From assembly GCA_050732575.1 (NCBI GenBank), contig JBOHRF010000037.1, positions 1 through 27,785 on the forward strand: a stretch of 27,785 nucleotides of DNA. Direction: 5' to 3'. Of this stretch, positions 12,944 through 22,659 are shown in pieces. The notes under the pieces are model-generated. The model saw only the letters and a list, made by a program, of their open reading frames with translations. It made no database searches and had not been told where the DNA came from. A program made the translations under genes and the position numbers. Within the stretch, counting starts at the first letter, position 1; each line of letters starts with the position of its first letter. The stretch is from JBBDWZ01 sp050732575 (GTDB taxonomy: Bacteria > Gemmatimonadota > Gemmatimonadetes > Longimicrobiales > RSA9).

Positions 12944-15900
12944 GCTGCCTCTGTTTGCTGCCCATGCGGCCGATCCCCTGTGGTACAAGGATGCCGTCAT
13001 CTACGAATTGCACGTGCGCGCCTTCTTTGACAGCACGGCCGATGGTCTGGGTGACTTCCGGGGCCTGGCACAGAAACTGGATTACCTCGAGGATCTGGGT
13101 ATCACCGCCATCTGGCTGCTGCCCTTCTATCCGTCACCATGGAAGGATGACGGCTACGATATTGCCGATTACGCACGCATCCACCCGGCGTACGGCAGCA
13201 TGCGAGACTTTCGTGAATTCCTGCGCGAAGCGCACCGGCGCGGATTGCGCGTGATTACCGAGCTGGTCATCAATCACACTTCCGACCAGCATCCCTGGTT
13301 TCAGCGCGCACGTCACGCCCCGCCCGGCAGCCAGTCGCGCGATTTCTACGTGTGGAGCGATTCGCCCGATCGGTACCGGGAAGCGCGCATCATTTTCAAG
13401 GACTTCGAAGCCTCCAATTGGACCTGGGACCCGGAGGCCGAGGCGTATTACTGGCACCGCTTCTTCTCCCATCAGCCGGATCTCAATTTCGACAACCCGG
13501 CCGTGCATCAGTCCGTGTTTCGCACGCTCGATTACTGGTTCAAGATGGGCATCGACGGGCTGCGCCTGGACGCCATTCCCTACCTGTATGAACGAGAGGG
13601 CACCAACTGTGAGAACCTGCCCGAAACGCACGTCTTCCTGAAAAAGCTGCGCGCGCACATTGACGCGCGCTTCCCCGGACGCATGCTGCTAGCCGAAGCC
13701 AATCAATGGCCGGAAGAAACCGTGCCCTATTTTGGCAGCGGCGACGAGTGTCACATGGCCTTCCATTTCCCGGTCATGCCCCGGCTATTCATGGCTATCC
13801 GCATGGAAGACCGCTTTCCCGTCATCGACATCTTGAAGCAGACGCCGCCCATCCCACCCAATTGCCAGTGGGCCACGTTCCTGCGCAATCACGACGAGCT
13901 GACGCTGGAGATGGTGACCGATGAGGAGCGTGACTACATGTATCGCGTGTACGCGCGCGACCCGAAAGCACGCATCAACCTGGGTATTCGTCGGCGCCTG
14001 GCGCCGCTGCTGGGCAATGATCGGCGCACCATCGAGCTGATGAATGGCCTGCTCTTCTCGCTGCCGGGCACGCCGGTCATTTATTACGGCGATGAAATCG
14101 GCATGGGTGACAACATCTACCTGGGTGACCGCAACGGCGTACGTACACCGATGCAGTGGAGTGGCGATCGCAACGCCGGCTTTTCACGGGCCAACCCGCA
14201 GCAGCTGTATCTGCCCGCCATCATCGATCCGGAGTATCACTTCGGCACGGTCAACGTGGAGGCGCAGCAGGCCAACCCCAACTCGCTGCTCTGGTGGATG
14301 AAGCGGGTGATTGCGCTGCGCAAACGGTATCAGGCGTTCGGCCGCGGGTCCATCGAGTTCCTCTATCCCGACAATCGAAAAGTACTGGCCTTCCTGCGTC
14401 GGTACCGCGACGAAGACATCCTGGTCGTAGCCAACCTATCGCGCCTGGTGCAGTTCGTTGATCTGGATCTGCGCGACTTCAAAGGCAGCGTACCCATTGA
14501 ATTGATGGGCAGCACCGAGTTCCCTGCCCTCGGTGATCACCCGTTCTTTCTGACCTTGGGACCGCACGCGTTCTACTGGTTTTCGCTCGAACCGGTTGCC
14601 GGTCGTGGCCCTGAGCACGTGGTCGGCACGCAGCCGCGCACCATTGCCGCCACCTCACTGGCCGATTTGCTGCAGGGCGGCGCACACGCCGCGCTGGAAC
14701 GCGAACTTCGTGGCTACCTGGTGCACCAACGCTGGTTCCGGGGCAAGGCGCGCAAGCTGCGCTCGGTGGCCATTGTCGAAGTGATTCCGCTCACGCCGCA
14801 CGCCAATGACCCGCACATCGCATTCGTGCGCGTCGACTACGTGGAAGGTGATGCCGAAACGTACGTGCTGCCCCTCGCCCTGGCGCCGGCCGGCGAGCGC
14901 GATACCCAGGATGTAGTGTGCGGCGTGGTCCTGCGTGGCAGTGAGCCGACCCGTTGTCTGGTCGATGCCGTGAGCCAGCCTGAGTTCGCTCGCATTGTAC
15001 TCGAAGTGATTCGTTCGCGACGCCGGCTGCCGGGCAGCGCAGGCGCACTGCAGGGCACGACCACGCGCGCGCTGCGGGAGCTGCAGCAGGGCAATCCACC
15101 GCTCGAGCCCAGCCTGGCCGATGCCGATCAGACCAACACGTCCATTGCCTTCGGCAGCACGTTCGTGCTCAAACTGTATCGGAAGCTGGAGGAAGGTGTC
15201 GGCCTCGACATGGAGATTGGCGAATTCCTGACGGCGCGCGGATTCCCTCACTCTCCAGCCGTGGCCGGGGCGCTGGACTACCGGCAGGGTGATGACTTCC
15301 AAACCGTGGCTGTGCTGCACGCCTATGCGCGCAACGAAGGCGATGCCTGGCAATACACGCTGGATAGCGTGAGCGTTTTCTTCGAGCGCGCGGCCACTAC
15401 GGCCCAGCAGGCGGCACCCGTCGACACCACCACCAAAGGCCTGCTGCGCCTGGCCCGCGCGCCCGACACACAGGCGCGCGAGTCCATCGGTGCGTACATC
15501 CATGACGCGGCCTTGATGGGCCGGCGCACGGCCGAGCTGCACAATGCGCTGGGTGCACAAACCGAAGATCCGGCCTTTGCGCCCGAGCCCTTTACCGGCT
15601 TTTACCAGCGTTCTTTGTACCAGACCATGCGCAACCTTTCCGGTCGCGTGCTGCAACAACTGGAAAAGCGTGTCGAGCACCTGCAGGCAGAGGCACGGCA
15701 GATCGCGCTGCATGTACTTTCTCTGAGCGACGACGTCCTGCAGCGGCTGCGCGCAATCATATCGCAGCCCATAGCCGCCACGCGCATCCGCTGTCACGGT
15801 GACTACCATCTCGGACAGCTGTTGTACACGGGCCGTGATTTCGTGGTCACGGACTTCGAAGGTGAACCACTCCATCCGCTGAGCGAGCGACGCATGAAGC

Positions 15901-16247
15901 GCACGCCGCTGCGTGATGTGGCCGGCATGCTGCGTTCCTTCCACTACGCGGCGCACGCGCCCCTGGTCGTGCGCACGGAACGACAGGCGCTGCGCCATGA
16001 GGACCTGCAACTACTGGAGAGTTGGGCGGAGCTCTGGTACGTGCAGGTCGGCTCCGCATTCCTGGATAGCTACCTGGCCACCATTGACCCGCGGCTGTTG
16101 CCGTCCGACGTGGAGCAACAGCGCATTCTGCTGGACTGCTACCTGCTCGAGAAAGCGGTTTACGAAATCGGCTACGAATTGAACAACCGGCCGGAATGGC
16201 TCATCGTACCGCTGCGTGGTGTGCTCGACCTGCTGCAGGCCGGCTGA
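12936..16247 (+). CDS. treS: Trehalose synthase-maltokinase fusion (TreS-Mak)
   Basis: A 1103-residue bifunctional protein. Residues 1-555 are trehalose synthase (GH13), interconverting trehalose and maltose: WYKDAVIYELHVRAF at the start, nucleophile Asp212 (GLRLDAIPYLYE), acid Glu254 (LLAEANQW) and Asp320 (RNHDEL). Residues about 573-1103 are maltokinase (Mak/Pep2), which makes maltose 1-phosphate with ATP. It has the N-cap LVHQRWFRGKARKLRSV, then the kinase-like FVLKLYRKLEEG, the catalytic loop RCHGDYHLGQLL (about 950-961) and the metal-binding DFEGEP (about 970). Both halves look intact. Fusing them passes maltose to the kinase, and the product feeds GlgE, encoded just upstream with an 8-bp overlap. 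TreS-Mak fusions are known in other bacteria. The stop overlaps the malQ start as TGATG. Confidence 0.96.
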   Translation: MSELPLFAAHAADPLWYKDAVIYELHVRAFFDSTADGLGDFRGLAQKLDYLEDLGITAIWLLPFYPSPWKDDGYDIADYARIHPAYGSMRDFREFLREAHRRGLRVITELVINHTSDQHPWFQRARHAPPGSQSRDFYVWSDSPDRYREARIIFKDFEASNWTWDPEAEAYYWHRFFSHQPDLNFDNPAVHQSVFRTLDYWFKMGIDGLRLDAIPYLYEREGTNCENLPETHVFLKKLRAHIDARFPGRMLLAEANQWPEETVPYFGSGDECHMAFHFPVMPRLFMAIRMEDRFPVIDILKQTPPIPPNCQWATFLRNHDELTLEMVTDEERDYMYRVYARDPKARINLGIRRRLAPLLGNDRRTIELMNGLLFSLPGTPVIYYGDEIGMGDNIYLGDRNGVRTPMQWSGDRNAGFSRANPQQLYLPAIIDPEYHFGTVNVEAQQANPNSLLWWMKRVIALRKRYQAFGRGSIEFLYPDNRKVLAFLRRYRDEDILVVANLSRLVQFVDLDLRDFKGSVPIELMGSTEFPALGDHPFFLTLGPHAFYWFSLEPVAGRGPEHVVGTQPRTIAATSLADLLQGGAHAALERELRGYLVHQRWFRGKARKLRSVAIVEVIPLTPHANDPHIAFVRVDYVEGDAETYVLPLALAPAGERDTQDVVCGVVLRGSEPTRCLVDAVSQPEFARIVLEVIRSRRRLPGSAGALQGTTTRALRELQQGNPPLEPSLADADQTNTSIAFGSTFVLKLYRKLEEGVGLDMEIGEFLTARGFPHSPAVAGALDYRQGDDFQTVAVLHAYARNEGDAWQYTLDSVSVFFERAATTAQQAAPVDTTTKGLLRLARAPDTQARESIGAYIHDAALMGRRTAELHNALGAQTEDPAFAPEPFTGFYQRSLYQTMRNLSGRVLQQLEKRVEHLQAEARQIALHVLSLSDDVLQRLRAIISQPIAATRIRCHGDYHLGQLLYTGRDFVVTDFEGEPLHPLSERRMKRTPLRDVAGMLRSFHYAAHAPLVVRTERQALRHEDLQLLESWAELWYVQVGSAFLDSYLATIDPRLLPSDVEQQRILLDCYLLEKAVYEIGYELNNRPEWLIVPLRGVLDLLQAG

Positions 16248-18280
16248 TGCTTTCGCATGCACTACAGCAGTTGGCTACGCAGTACGGCGTGCAGCTCAGT
16301 TATGCAGACTCTTACGGTCAGACGCGCCAGGCGGCTCCCGAAGCGCTGGTAGCCGTGCTTCGTGCGCTGGGCCTGCCCCTGGAGCGCGCCGAAGATGCGG
16401 AGCGTGCGTTGGCAGCGCAGGCCGAGCAGCAGGGCCTGCTGGAGCCTGTTCTGGTTGCGTGGAATGGCCTGCTCGGCGCATTCGCCGTGCGCGCGCCCTG
16501 GTCCGTTGCCACGGCCCTTTATGAGCTGCGCCTCGAGGATGGTTCGTTGCAGGGCGGCCAACTGCAACTGCAGCCTGCAAAGCGCGGTCTGACCGGTCAT
16601 CTGCCCCAGGTGTTGCCGCACGGGTACCACCAACTGAGTGTGCGCGTTGCCGGCGAGTGGGCGCGCGCTCACATCATCAGCGCGCCCATGCAGGCATACG
16701 TCGAAGACGGACGCAGTTGGGGCGCCTTCTTGCCGCTGTATTCGGTGCGATCCTCGCGCAATCAGGGCATTGGTGATTACGGCAAGCTGAGCGAGTTGGC
16801 CCGCTGGATTGGCGGGCTCGGTGGTGATTACGTCTGCACGTTGCCGCTGCTGGCCACGTTCCTCGATCGACCCTTCGAACCCAGCCCGTATTCACCCGTC
16901 TCGAGGCTGTTCTGGAGCGATGCCTTCATTGATGTGCTGGCCGCGCGCGAGCTGCTGGTTGCACCCTCGGATGGCGATGTGTTGAGCGGATCGGAGCTGG
17001 GCGAAATCGAGCGGTTGAATCACGCTGAGCTGGTCGACTATCACGCCGTGGCGGCTCTCAAGCGTCGCGTTTTGGAGCGACTGGCGCTTTGCTTCGTGCA
17101 AAGCCACGGTGAACAGAGTGCCGATTTTCGCGCCTTCGAGAAAGACTACCCGCGGGCGCGTGACTACGCTGCATTTCGAGCCGCATGTGACCGCCAACAG
17201 CAGGGTTGGCCGGCCTGGCCGACACGCATGCAGGACGGTCGGCTGGAACCGTCCGATTATCATGCCGACCATGCCGCCTACCATCGATTTTCGCAGTACG
17301 CAGCCACCCGCCAACTCGCGGCCATCAGCCATGCGCGCGGCGCCCGGCTCTATCTGGATCTTCCTCTGGGCGTGCATCCGGATGGCTACGATAGTTGGCG
17401 CGAGCGTGACTTGTTCGCTCCCGGAGTGGCCACGGGCGCACCGCCCGATGCGTTCTTCACGCAGGGCCAGAACTGGGGTTTTGCGCCCATGCGCCCGAAC
17501 GCGCTGCGCGTAAGCGGCTACGCCTATTTGCGCGCAGCCCTTCAAACCCATCTGCGCTACGCCGCTGTTCTGCGCCTCGATCATGTCATGGCCCTGCACC
17601 GGTTGTTCTGGGTGCCGGCTGGCATGCCGGCGGTGCACGGTGTGTACGTGCGCTATCCCGCGGCCGAGCTGTACGCACTGCTCACGCTCGAGTCCCACCG
17701 CCACCACGCCACCATTGTGGGCGAGGACCTGGGCACCGTGCCGCCCGAGGTGCGTGAGCAGATGGGTGATCATCGGATCGCGCGCATGTTCGTCGTGCAA
17801 TTCGAGGCACGATCCGAGGAGCCCGATTCGTTGCCGCCGCCTCCCGCTCTTTCGGTAGCCTGCCTGAACACGCATGACATGCCCACCTTCGAGGCCTTCC
17901 GGCGCGGACTGGACGCCGATTTGCGCGGTGAGTTGGGGCTGATCGATGCCGAGGAAATTGCCGCCGTGCGCCACGATCGCCGGGCGCTCCTTCATGCGTT
18001 GGCCGAGCAGCTCAGGCGAGCAGGCTTCTTGCACGGCCTGGCTCAACCCGAACAGGTCCGCGATGCTCTGCTCGCTTGCCTGGCTGCCAGCCCGGCCAGC
18101 CTGGTCCTGGTCAATCTGGAAGACCTGTGGCGCGAGGAGCGCCCGCAGAATGTACCGGGCACGTCCGCGGAGCGCCCCAACTGGCGGCGCCGCACGCGGC
18201 CGTCCCTCGAGGAAATCGTGAATGAACCCGAGGTTGCCGCGCTGCTCAGCCGCTTGAACGAGATACGCCGTGAAACCTGA
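16247..18280 (+). CDS. malQ: 4-alpha-glucanotransferase (MalQ, GH77)
   Basis: A 677-residue amylomaltase that cuts one alpha-1,4-glucan and transfers the piece to another. An N-terminal extension (about 1-150) precedes the GH77 barrel (WGAFLPLYSVRSSRNQGIGD, 158-177). Catalytic residues are Asp445 (VLRLDHVMALHRLFWVP), Glu493 (IVGEDLGTVP) and Asp544 (LNTHDMPTFEAF), all in normal GH77 contexts. QGQNWGFAP (406-414) is a family signature. The ATG at 16247 overlaps the treS-mak stop (TGATG). The open frame extends 17 codons further upstream, within the previous gene. It overlaps glgB by 11 bp. In the cluster it should reshape chains made by GlgE or left by TreY. Confidence 0.95.
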   Translation: MLSHALQQLATQYGVQLSYADSYGQTRQAAPEALVAVLRALGLPLERAEDAERALAAQAEQQGLLEPVLVAWNGLLGAFAVRAPWSVATALYELRLEDGSLQGGQLQLQPAKRGLTGHLPQVLPHGYHQLSVRVAGEWARAHIISAPMQAYVEDGRSWGAFLPLYSVRSSRNQGIGDYGKLSELARWIGGLGGDYVCTLPLLATFLDRPFEPSPYSPVSRLFWSDAFIDVLAARELLVAPSDGDVLSGSELGEIERLNHAELVDYHAVAALKRRVLERLALCFVQSHGEQSADFRAFEKDYPRARDYAAFRAACDRQQQGWPAWPTRMQDGRLEPSDYHADHAAYHRFSQYAATRQLAAISHARGARLYLDLPLGVHPDGYDSWRERDLFAPGVATGAPPDAFFTQGQNWGFAPMRPNALRVSGYAYLRAALQTHLRYAAVLRLDHVMALHRLFWVPAGMPAVHGVYVRYPAAELYALLTLESHRHHATIVGEDLGTVPPEVREQMGDHRIARMFVVQFEARSEEPDSLPPPPALSVACLNTHDMPTFEAFRRGLDADLRGELGLIDAEEIAAVRHDRRALLHALAEQLRRAGFLHGLAQPEQVRDALLACLAASPASLVLVNLEDLWREERPQNVPGTSAERPNWRRRTRPSLEEIVNEPEVAALLSRLNEIRRET

Positions 18281-20189
18281 AACCGCCTTGCACACGCTGC
18301 TTACGCCCGAGGACCTGTACCTCTTCAACGAGGGCAGTCACATCCATCTCTGGCGCAAACTCGGCGCGCATGGCACCGAGGCCGGCGGCGTAGCCGGTGT
18401 GCATTTCGCCGTATGGGCACCCAATGCAGAGCAGGTCAGCGTGATCGGTGATTTCAACGCCTGGAACCGGAACGCACATCCGCTCCTGCCCGTCGAGCAC
18501 TCCGGCATCTGGGCCGGTTTCGTGCCGGGCCTGAGTACGGGCGCACGCTACAAGTACTACATCGCATCGCGCTATCTCGGCTATCACGCTGACAAGACTG
18601 ACCCGTTCGCGTTTCACCGTGAAGTGCCGCCCCAAACGGCTTCCATCGTGTGGGACCTGTCCTACGATTGGAATGATGGTGAATGGATGCGCGAGCGCTT
18701 CCGTCGCAATGCGCTGGACACGGCTCTCGCCGTTTACGAGGTGCACCTCGGCTCCTGGCGGCGCCACGGCGACCGCTTTCTGACCTACCGCGAGCTGGCC
18801 GAGCAGCTGCCGGCCTACGTACACGATCTGGGCTTCACGCACGTCGAGTTTCTGCCCGTGATGGAGCATCCGTTCTACGGCTCCTGGGGCTATCAGACTA
18901 CCGGTTACTTTGCGCCCACCAGTCGCTACGGCACACCACAGGACTTCATGTTCCTGATCGACAAGTTGCACCAGCACGGCGTGGGCGTGATTCTCGATTG
19001 GGTGCCCTCGCATTTCCCCACCGATGAGCACGGCCTGGGCTTCTTCGATGGCACCCACTTGTACGAGCACGCCGACCCGCGCCAGGGGTTTCACCCCGAC
19101 TGGAACAGCTTCATCTTCAACTACAGTCGTAACGAGGTGCGCAGCTTCCTGCTGAGCGGCGCGCTTTACTGGCTCGAGCTGTATCACGCCGATGCACTGC
19201 GCGTGGACGCCGTGGCATCAATGCTCTATCTCGACTACTCGCGCCAACCCGGTGAGTGGATCCCCAACGAATTCGGCGGACGCGAAAATCTGAACGCCAT
19301 TTCCTTCTTGCGCCGCTTCAACGAGGAAGTGTTCAAGGCCCACAATGACGTGCAGACCGTGGCCGAGGAGTCAACGGCCTGGCCAATGGTCTCACGACCC
19401 ACCTACGTGGGCGGTCTGGGCTTTGGCATGAAGTGGGACATGGGTTGGATGCACGATACGCTCGACTACATGTCCAAAGACTCGGTTTACCGATCGTATC
19501 ATCACGATCGTCTGACCTTTCGCATGCTGTACGCCTTCAACGAAAACTTCATGTTGCCACTCTCCCATGACGAGGTGGTGCATGGCAAGGGTTCACTCCT
19601 CTCCAAGATGCCCGGCGATGCCTGGCGACGTTTTGCCAATTTGCGACTGCTTTTGGGCTACATGTATGCTCAGCCGGGCAAGAAACTGCTCTTCATGGGC
19701 AACGAGTTGGCCCAGGTGCGCGAGTGGAATCACGATTCCAGCCTGGACTGGCACCTGCTCGAGCACGCAAGTCACAGCGGCGTGCAACGCTGGGTGCGAG
19801 ATCTCAACCGCTTCTATCGCCGGCATCCTGCGCTGCATGAACACGACTTCCAAGCGGAAGGCTTTGAGTGGATCGATGCCAGCGATGCTTTGAACAGCGT
19901 GGTCTCCATGGTGCGCCGCAGCCGCAGCGGAGAGACCGTGCTGGTGGCCTGCAACTTTACGCCCGTGCCCCGTTTCGGCTATCGCATCGGTGTGCCCGAA
20001 AGCGGGGATTGGACCGAGTTGCTCAACAGTGACGCGCTGGAATACGATGGCAGTGGCGTAGGCAACCTGGGACGCGTGGAAGCTACCGCTCAGACCATGC
20101 ACGGTCGGCCCTGGTCACTCAATCTGACTCTGCCGCCGCTGGCCATGATCATGTTGGCGCGGCACGCGCCCAGGAGCGACGGCCAATGA
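18270..20189 (+). CDS. glgB: 1,4-alpha-glucan branching enzyme (GlgB, GH13)
   Basis: A 639-residue branching enzyme that introduces alpha-1,6 branches. A CBM48 domain (about 40-125; GVHFAVWAPNAEQVSVIGDF) is followed by the barrel from AVYEVHLGSW (154-163). Catalytic residues are Asp313 (ALRVDAVASMLY), Glu366 (TVAEES) and Asp434 (LSHDEVVHGKGSL), with the same 53- and 121-residue spacings as in the E. coli enzyme. It lacks the extra N-terminal domain of E. coli GlgB and is correspondingly shorter. The start is GTG 18270, inside the last codons of malQ (11-bp overlap). It gives GlgE-made glucan its branches. Confidence 0.96.
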   Translation: MKPETALHTLLTPEDLYLFNEGSHIHLWRKLGAHGTEAGGVAGVHFAVWAPNAEQVSVIGDFNAWNRNAHPLLPVEHSGIWAGFVPGLSTGARYKYYIASRYLGYHADKTDPFAFHREVPPQTASIVWDLSYDWNDGEWMRERFRRNALDTALAVYEVHLGSWRRHGDRFLTYRELAEQLPAYVHDLGFTHVEFLPVMEHPFYGSWGYQTTGYFAPTSRYGTPQDFMFLIDKLHQHGVGVILDWVPSHFPTDEHGLGFFDGTHLYEHADPRQGFHPDWNSFIFNYSRNEVRSFLLSGALYWLELYHADALRVDAVASMLYLDYSRQPGEWIPNEFGGRENLNAISFLRRFNEEVFKAHNDVQTVAEESTAWPMVSRPTYVGGLGFGMKWDMGWMHDTLDYMSKDSVYRSYHHDRLTFRMLYAFNENFMLPLSHDEVVHGKGSLLSKMPGDAWRRFANLRLLLGYMYAQPGKKLLFMGNELAQVREWNHDSSLDWHLLEHASHSGVQRWVRDLNRFYRRHPALHEHDFQAEGFEWIDASDALNSVVSMVRRSRSGETVLVACNFTPVPRFGYRIGVPESGDWTELLNSDALEYDGSGVGNLGRVEATAQTMHGRPWSLNLTLPPLAMIMLARHAPRSDGQ

Positions 20190-20232
20190 TTATGCGGCTG
20201 GGCGCCTGCATGCTCGACCGCGAACGTCTTGC

Positions 20233-22659
20233 ATGAAACGTTACCTCGCCATCCACGGCCATTTCTATCAGCCACCGCGCGAAAACCCCTGGCTGGAAAC
20301 GGTGGAGCGGCAGGAAAGTGCGTACCCGTATCATGATTGGAACGAACGCATCACGGCCGAGTGTTACGCGCCCAATGCCGCGTCGCGCATCCTGGACGCA
20401 GACGATCGCATTCTCAAGATCGTAAACAACTACAGCCAGATCAGCTTCAATTTCGGGCCCACCCTACTGGCCTGGCTGGAGCTGCATGCGGCCGATACGT
20501 ATGACGCCATTCTGCAGGCGGACCGCGCCAGCGTGCAGCGCTTCAGCGGGCATGGTTCGGCCCTCGCCCAGGCCTACAATCACCTCATTATGCCGCTCGC
20601 TAATGCGGCCGACATCCAGACCCAGGTGATATGGGGCATGCGCGACTTTCGGCGGCGCTTTGCGCGCGAACCCGAAGGCATGTGGCTGCCCGAAACAGCC
20701 GTGGACCTGGCCACTCTGGACGCCCTGGCTGCCAACGGCATCCGCTTCACCATTCTGGCGCCGCACCAGGCCGCGCGCGTGCGCCCGCTGGGTGGCCGGT
20801 GGCAGGAGGTGGCGAGCGGGCGCCTGGAGTCGACGCGCGCATATCTGCAAAAGCTGCCCTCCGGCCGTGAAATTGCCCTGTTCTTCTACGATGGACCGAT
20901 TGCGCGCGGCGTGGCCTTTGAAGGCCTGCTCAAGAACGGCGAATACTTTGCCCAGCGGCTCATGGAGATTCAGGGCGAGCGCGACGATGCGCAGCTGGTC
21001 CACATCGCCACCGATGGCGAGACCTACGGCCATCACCACCGTCATGGCGACATGGCGCTGGCCTATGCGCTCTATCACATCGAGAACCGCGGCCTCGCCG
21101 AAATGACCAACTATGGAGAATTCCTGGAGCGCTTCCCACCCACCCACGAAGTAGAAATCATCGAAAACACCTCCTGGAGCTGCGCCCATGGTATTGAGCG
21201 GTGGCGCAGCAACTGCGGCTGCCACACGGGCGGCGCCGAACACTGGAACCAGGAATGGCGCGCGCCCCTGCGCGCAGCGCTGGACTGGCTGCGTGACGGA
21301 CTCATTCCATTGTACGATCAGCAGGCAGGCCAGCTGCTGCGCGACCCCTGGGCCGCACGGGATGACTACATCGATGTAGTACTGGATCGATCGCGCGACT
21401 CCATTGCTGCTTTCCTGAATCGCCACGCATTGCGTAGCCTGAGCGAGTCGGATCGCGTGCGCGCCTTGAAACTGCTCGAGCTGCAGCGGCATGCCATGTT
21501 GATGTTCACGAGCTGCGGCTGGTTCTTCAATGATCTGGCCGGCATTGAAACCGTGCAGGTCATTCAGTACGCAGGCCGCGCCGTTCAATTGGCTGAAGAG
21601 TTGTCCGACCAGCGCCTCAGTGCACCCTTTCTCGCTCGGTTGCAACAGGCGCGCAGCAACCTGCCCACCGAAGGCACGGGCCGCGACATCTTTCAGAAGC
21701 ACGTGCGGCGCGCCACCGTCGATCTGTTCAAGATCGGCGCGCACTACGCGGTCAGCGCGCTCTACCAGGAATACCAGCAGGAGGAAAAGATCTACTGCTA
21801 CCGCGTGGAACTGGAGGATCGCGAAAACATGACCTCCGGAGAAGCACGGTTGGCGGTGGGCCGCGCGCGCATCACATCGGAGATAACGTTGGAGTCCGTG
21901 TTGGCTACGTTTGCCGTGCTCTATTTCGGTGATCATCACGTGCACGGTGGTGTGGCCCGCACGCAGGAAGGCCAGGATAGCTACCCGCGCCTACTATCCG
22001 ACCTCAAGATGGCGTTCTTCGATCGTGACTTTCCGGCTGTAATTCGGCGCATGGATGAACGGTTCGGCGGTGACACGTTCTCCATCCGTTCGCTGTTCCC
22101 GGATTCGCAACGTCGCGTTTTGGACTTGATCCTGGAGTCCACGCTGGCTCACGCGGGTAGTGTGTACCGCCAACTCTACGAGCAACATGCGCCGCTGATG
22201 CGGTTTCTTTCTGACATCGACCAGCCTACGCCTGCGGCTTTCCGCGCGGCCGCCGAATACGTGCTCAATGCCGACCTCAAGCGCGTGCTGACCGAGCAGC
22301 CCATCGACTTACAGCGGGCGACCCGCGTGCTCGAGCAGGTACGTTCCTCGCAGGTAAAGCTGGACACGCGTGCCCTTACGCTCACCTTCCAGCGCGCGCT
22401 CGATCGACTGGCTGTCTGTTTGTGGCAAGACCCCGACAACCTGAAAACTCTGCGCGTGCTGGAGGACCTGGCCCGCATTGCCACCTTGACTGTAGGCGAG
22501 GTAGACCTCTGGAAAGTGCAGAACCTGTACTTCGATTTGATGAAAGCACATTACCCGTGGAAGCAGCGTGCGGCCCAACGCGGCGATGATGAAGCGGCCG
22601 CTTGGGTGAACAGCTTCCGCCGGCTGGGTGATCAGCTGTCCGTCTCGATTTCCGGATGA
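20233..22659 (+). CDS. GH57-family glycosidase with DUF3536
   Basis: An 808-residue protein. Residues 1-300 are a GH57-type (beta/alpha)7 domain: region 1 IHGHFYQPPRENPW (7-20), the nucleophile candidate Glu154 in EGMWLPETAVD (148-158), and the acid/base candidate Asp261 in IATDGETYGHHHRHGD (258-273). About 310-620 resembles DUF3536 (NTSWSCAHGIERWRSNCGCH, FTSCGWFFNDLAGIETVQ), and the remainder is helical. The family has no established reaction, but its neighbours across bacteria are alpha-glucan enzymes. It has a 43-bp gap after glgB with no clear Shine-Dalgarno sequence, and overlaps treY by ATGA, so it is probably translated in step with TreY. Amylase, branching or trehalose-releasing activity are all possible. 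Confidence 0.88.
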   Translation: MKRYLAIHGHFYQPPRENPWLETVERQESAYPYHDWNERITAECYAPNAASRILDADDRILKIVNNYSQISFNFGPTLLAWLELHAADTYDAILQADRASVQRFSGHGSALAQAYNHLIMPLANAADIQTQVIWGMRDFRRRFAREPEGMWLPETAVDLATLDALAANGIRFTILAPHQAARVRPLGGRWQEVASGRLESTRAYLQKLPSGREIALFFYDGPIARGVAFEGLLKNGEYFAQRLMEIQGERDDAQLVHIATDGETYGHHHRHGDMALAYALYHIENRGLAEMTNYGEFLERFPPTHEVEIIENTSWSCAHGIERWRSNCGCHTGGAEHWNQEWRAPLRAALDWLRDGLIPLYDQQAGQLLRDPWAARDDYIDVVLDRSRDSIAAFLNRHALRSLSESDRVRALKLLELQRHAMLMFTSCGWFFNDLAGIETVQVIQYAGRAVQLAEELSDQRLSAPFLARLQQARSNLPTEGTGRDIFQKHVRRATVDLFKIGAHYAVSALYQEYQQEEKIYCYRVELEDRENMTSGEARLAVGRARITSEITLESVLATFAVLYFGDHHVHGGVARTQEGQDSYPRLLSDLKMAFFDRDFPAVIRRMDERFGGDTFSIRSLFPDSQRRVLDLILESTLAHAGSVYRQLYEQHAPLMRFLSDIDQPTPAAFRAAAEYVLNADLKRVLTEQPIDLQRATRVLEQVRSSQVKLDTRALTLTFQRALDRLAVCLWQDPDNLKTLRVLEDLARIATLTVGEVDLWKVQNLYFDLMKAHYPWKQRAAQRGDDEAAAWVNSFRRLGDQLSVSISG

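Noticed and set aside
14655..16010. A 451-codon minus-strand frame opposite the maltokinase domain
   Set aside because: Long antisense frames are expected in GC-rich coding DNA, and it has no recognisable domain. Similar frames at 16892-18328, 20464-21945 and 22632-23807 were rejected for the same reason.
20233..22659. Reading this gene as treZ
   Set aside because: TreZ is a GH13 protein of about 600 residues. This protein has GH57 motifs (HGHFYQPP, MWLPE, TDGETYGHH) and a DUF3536-like region.
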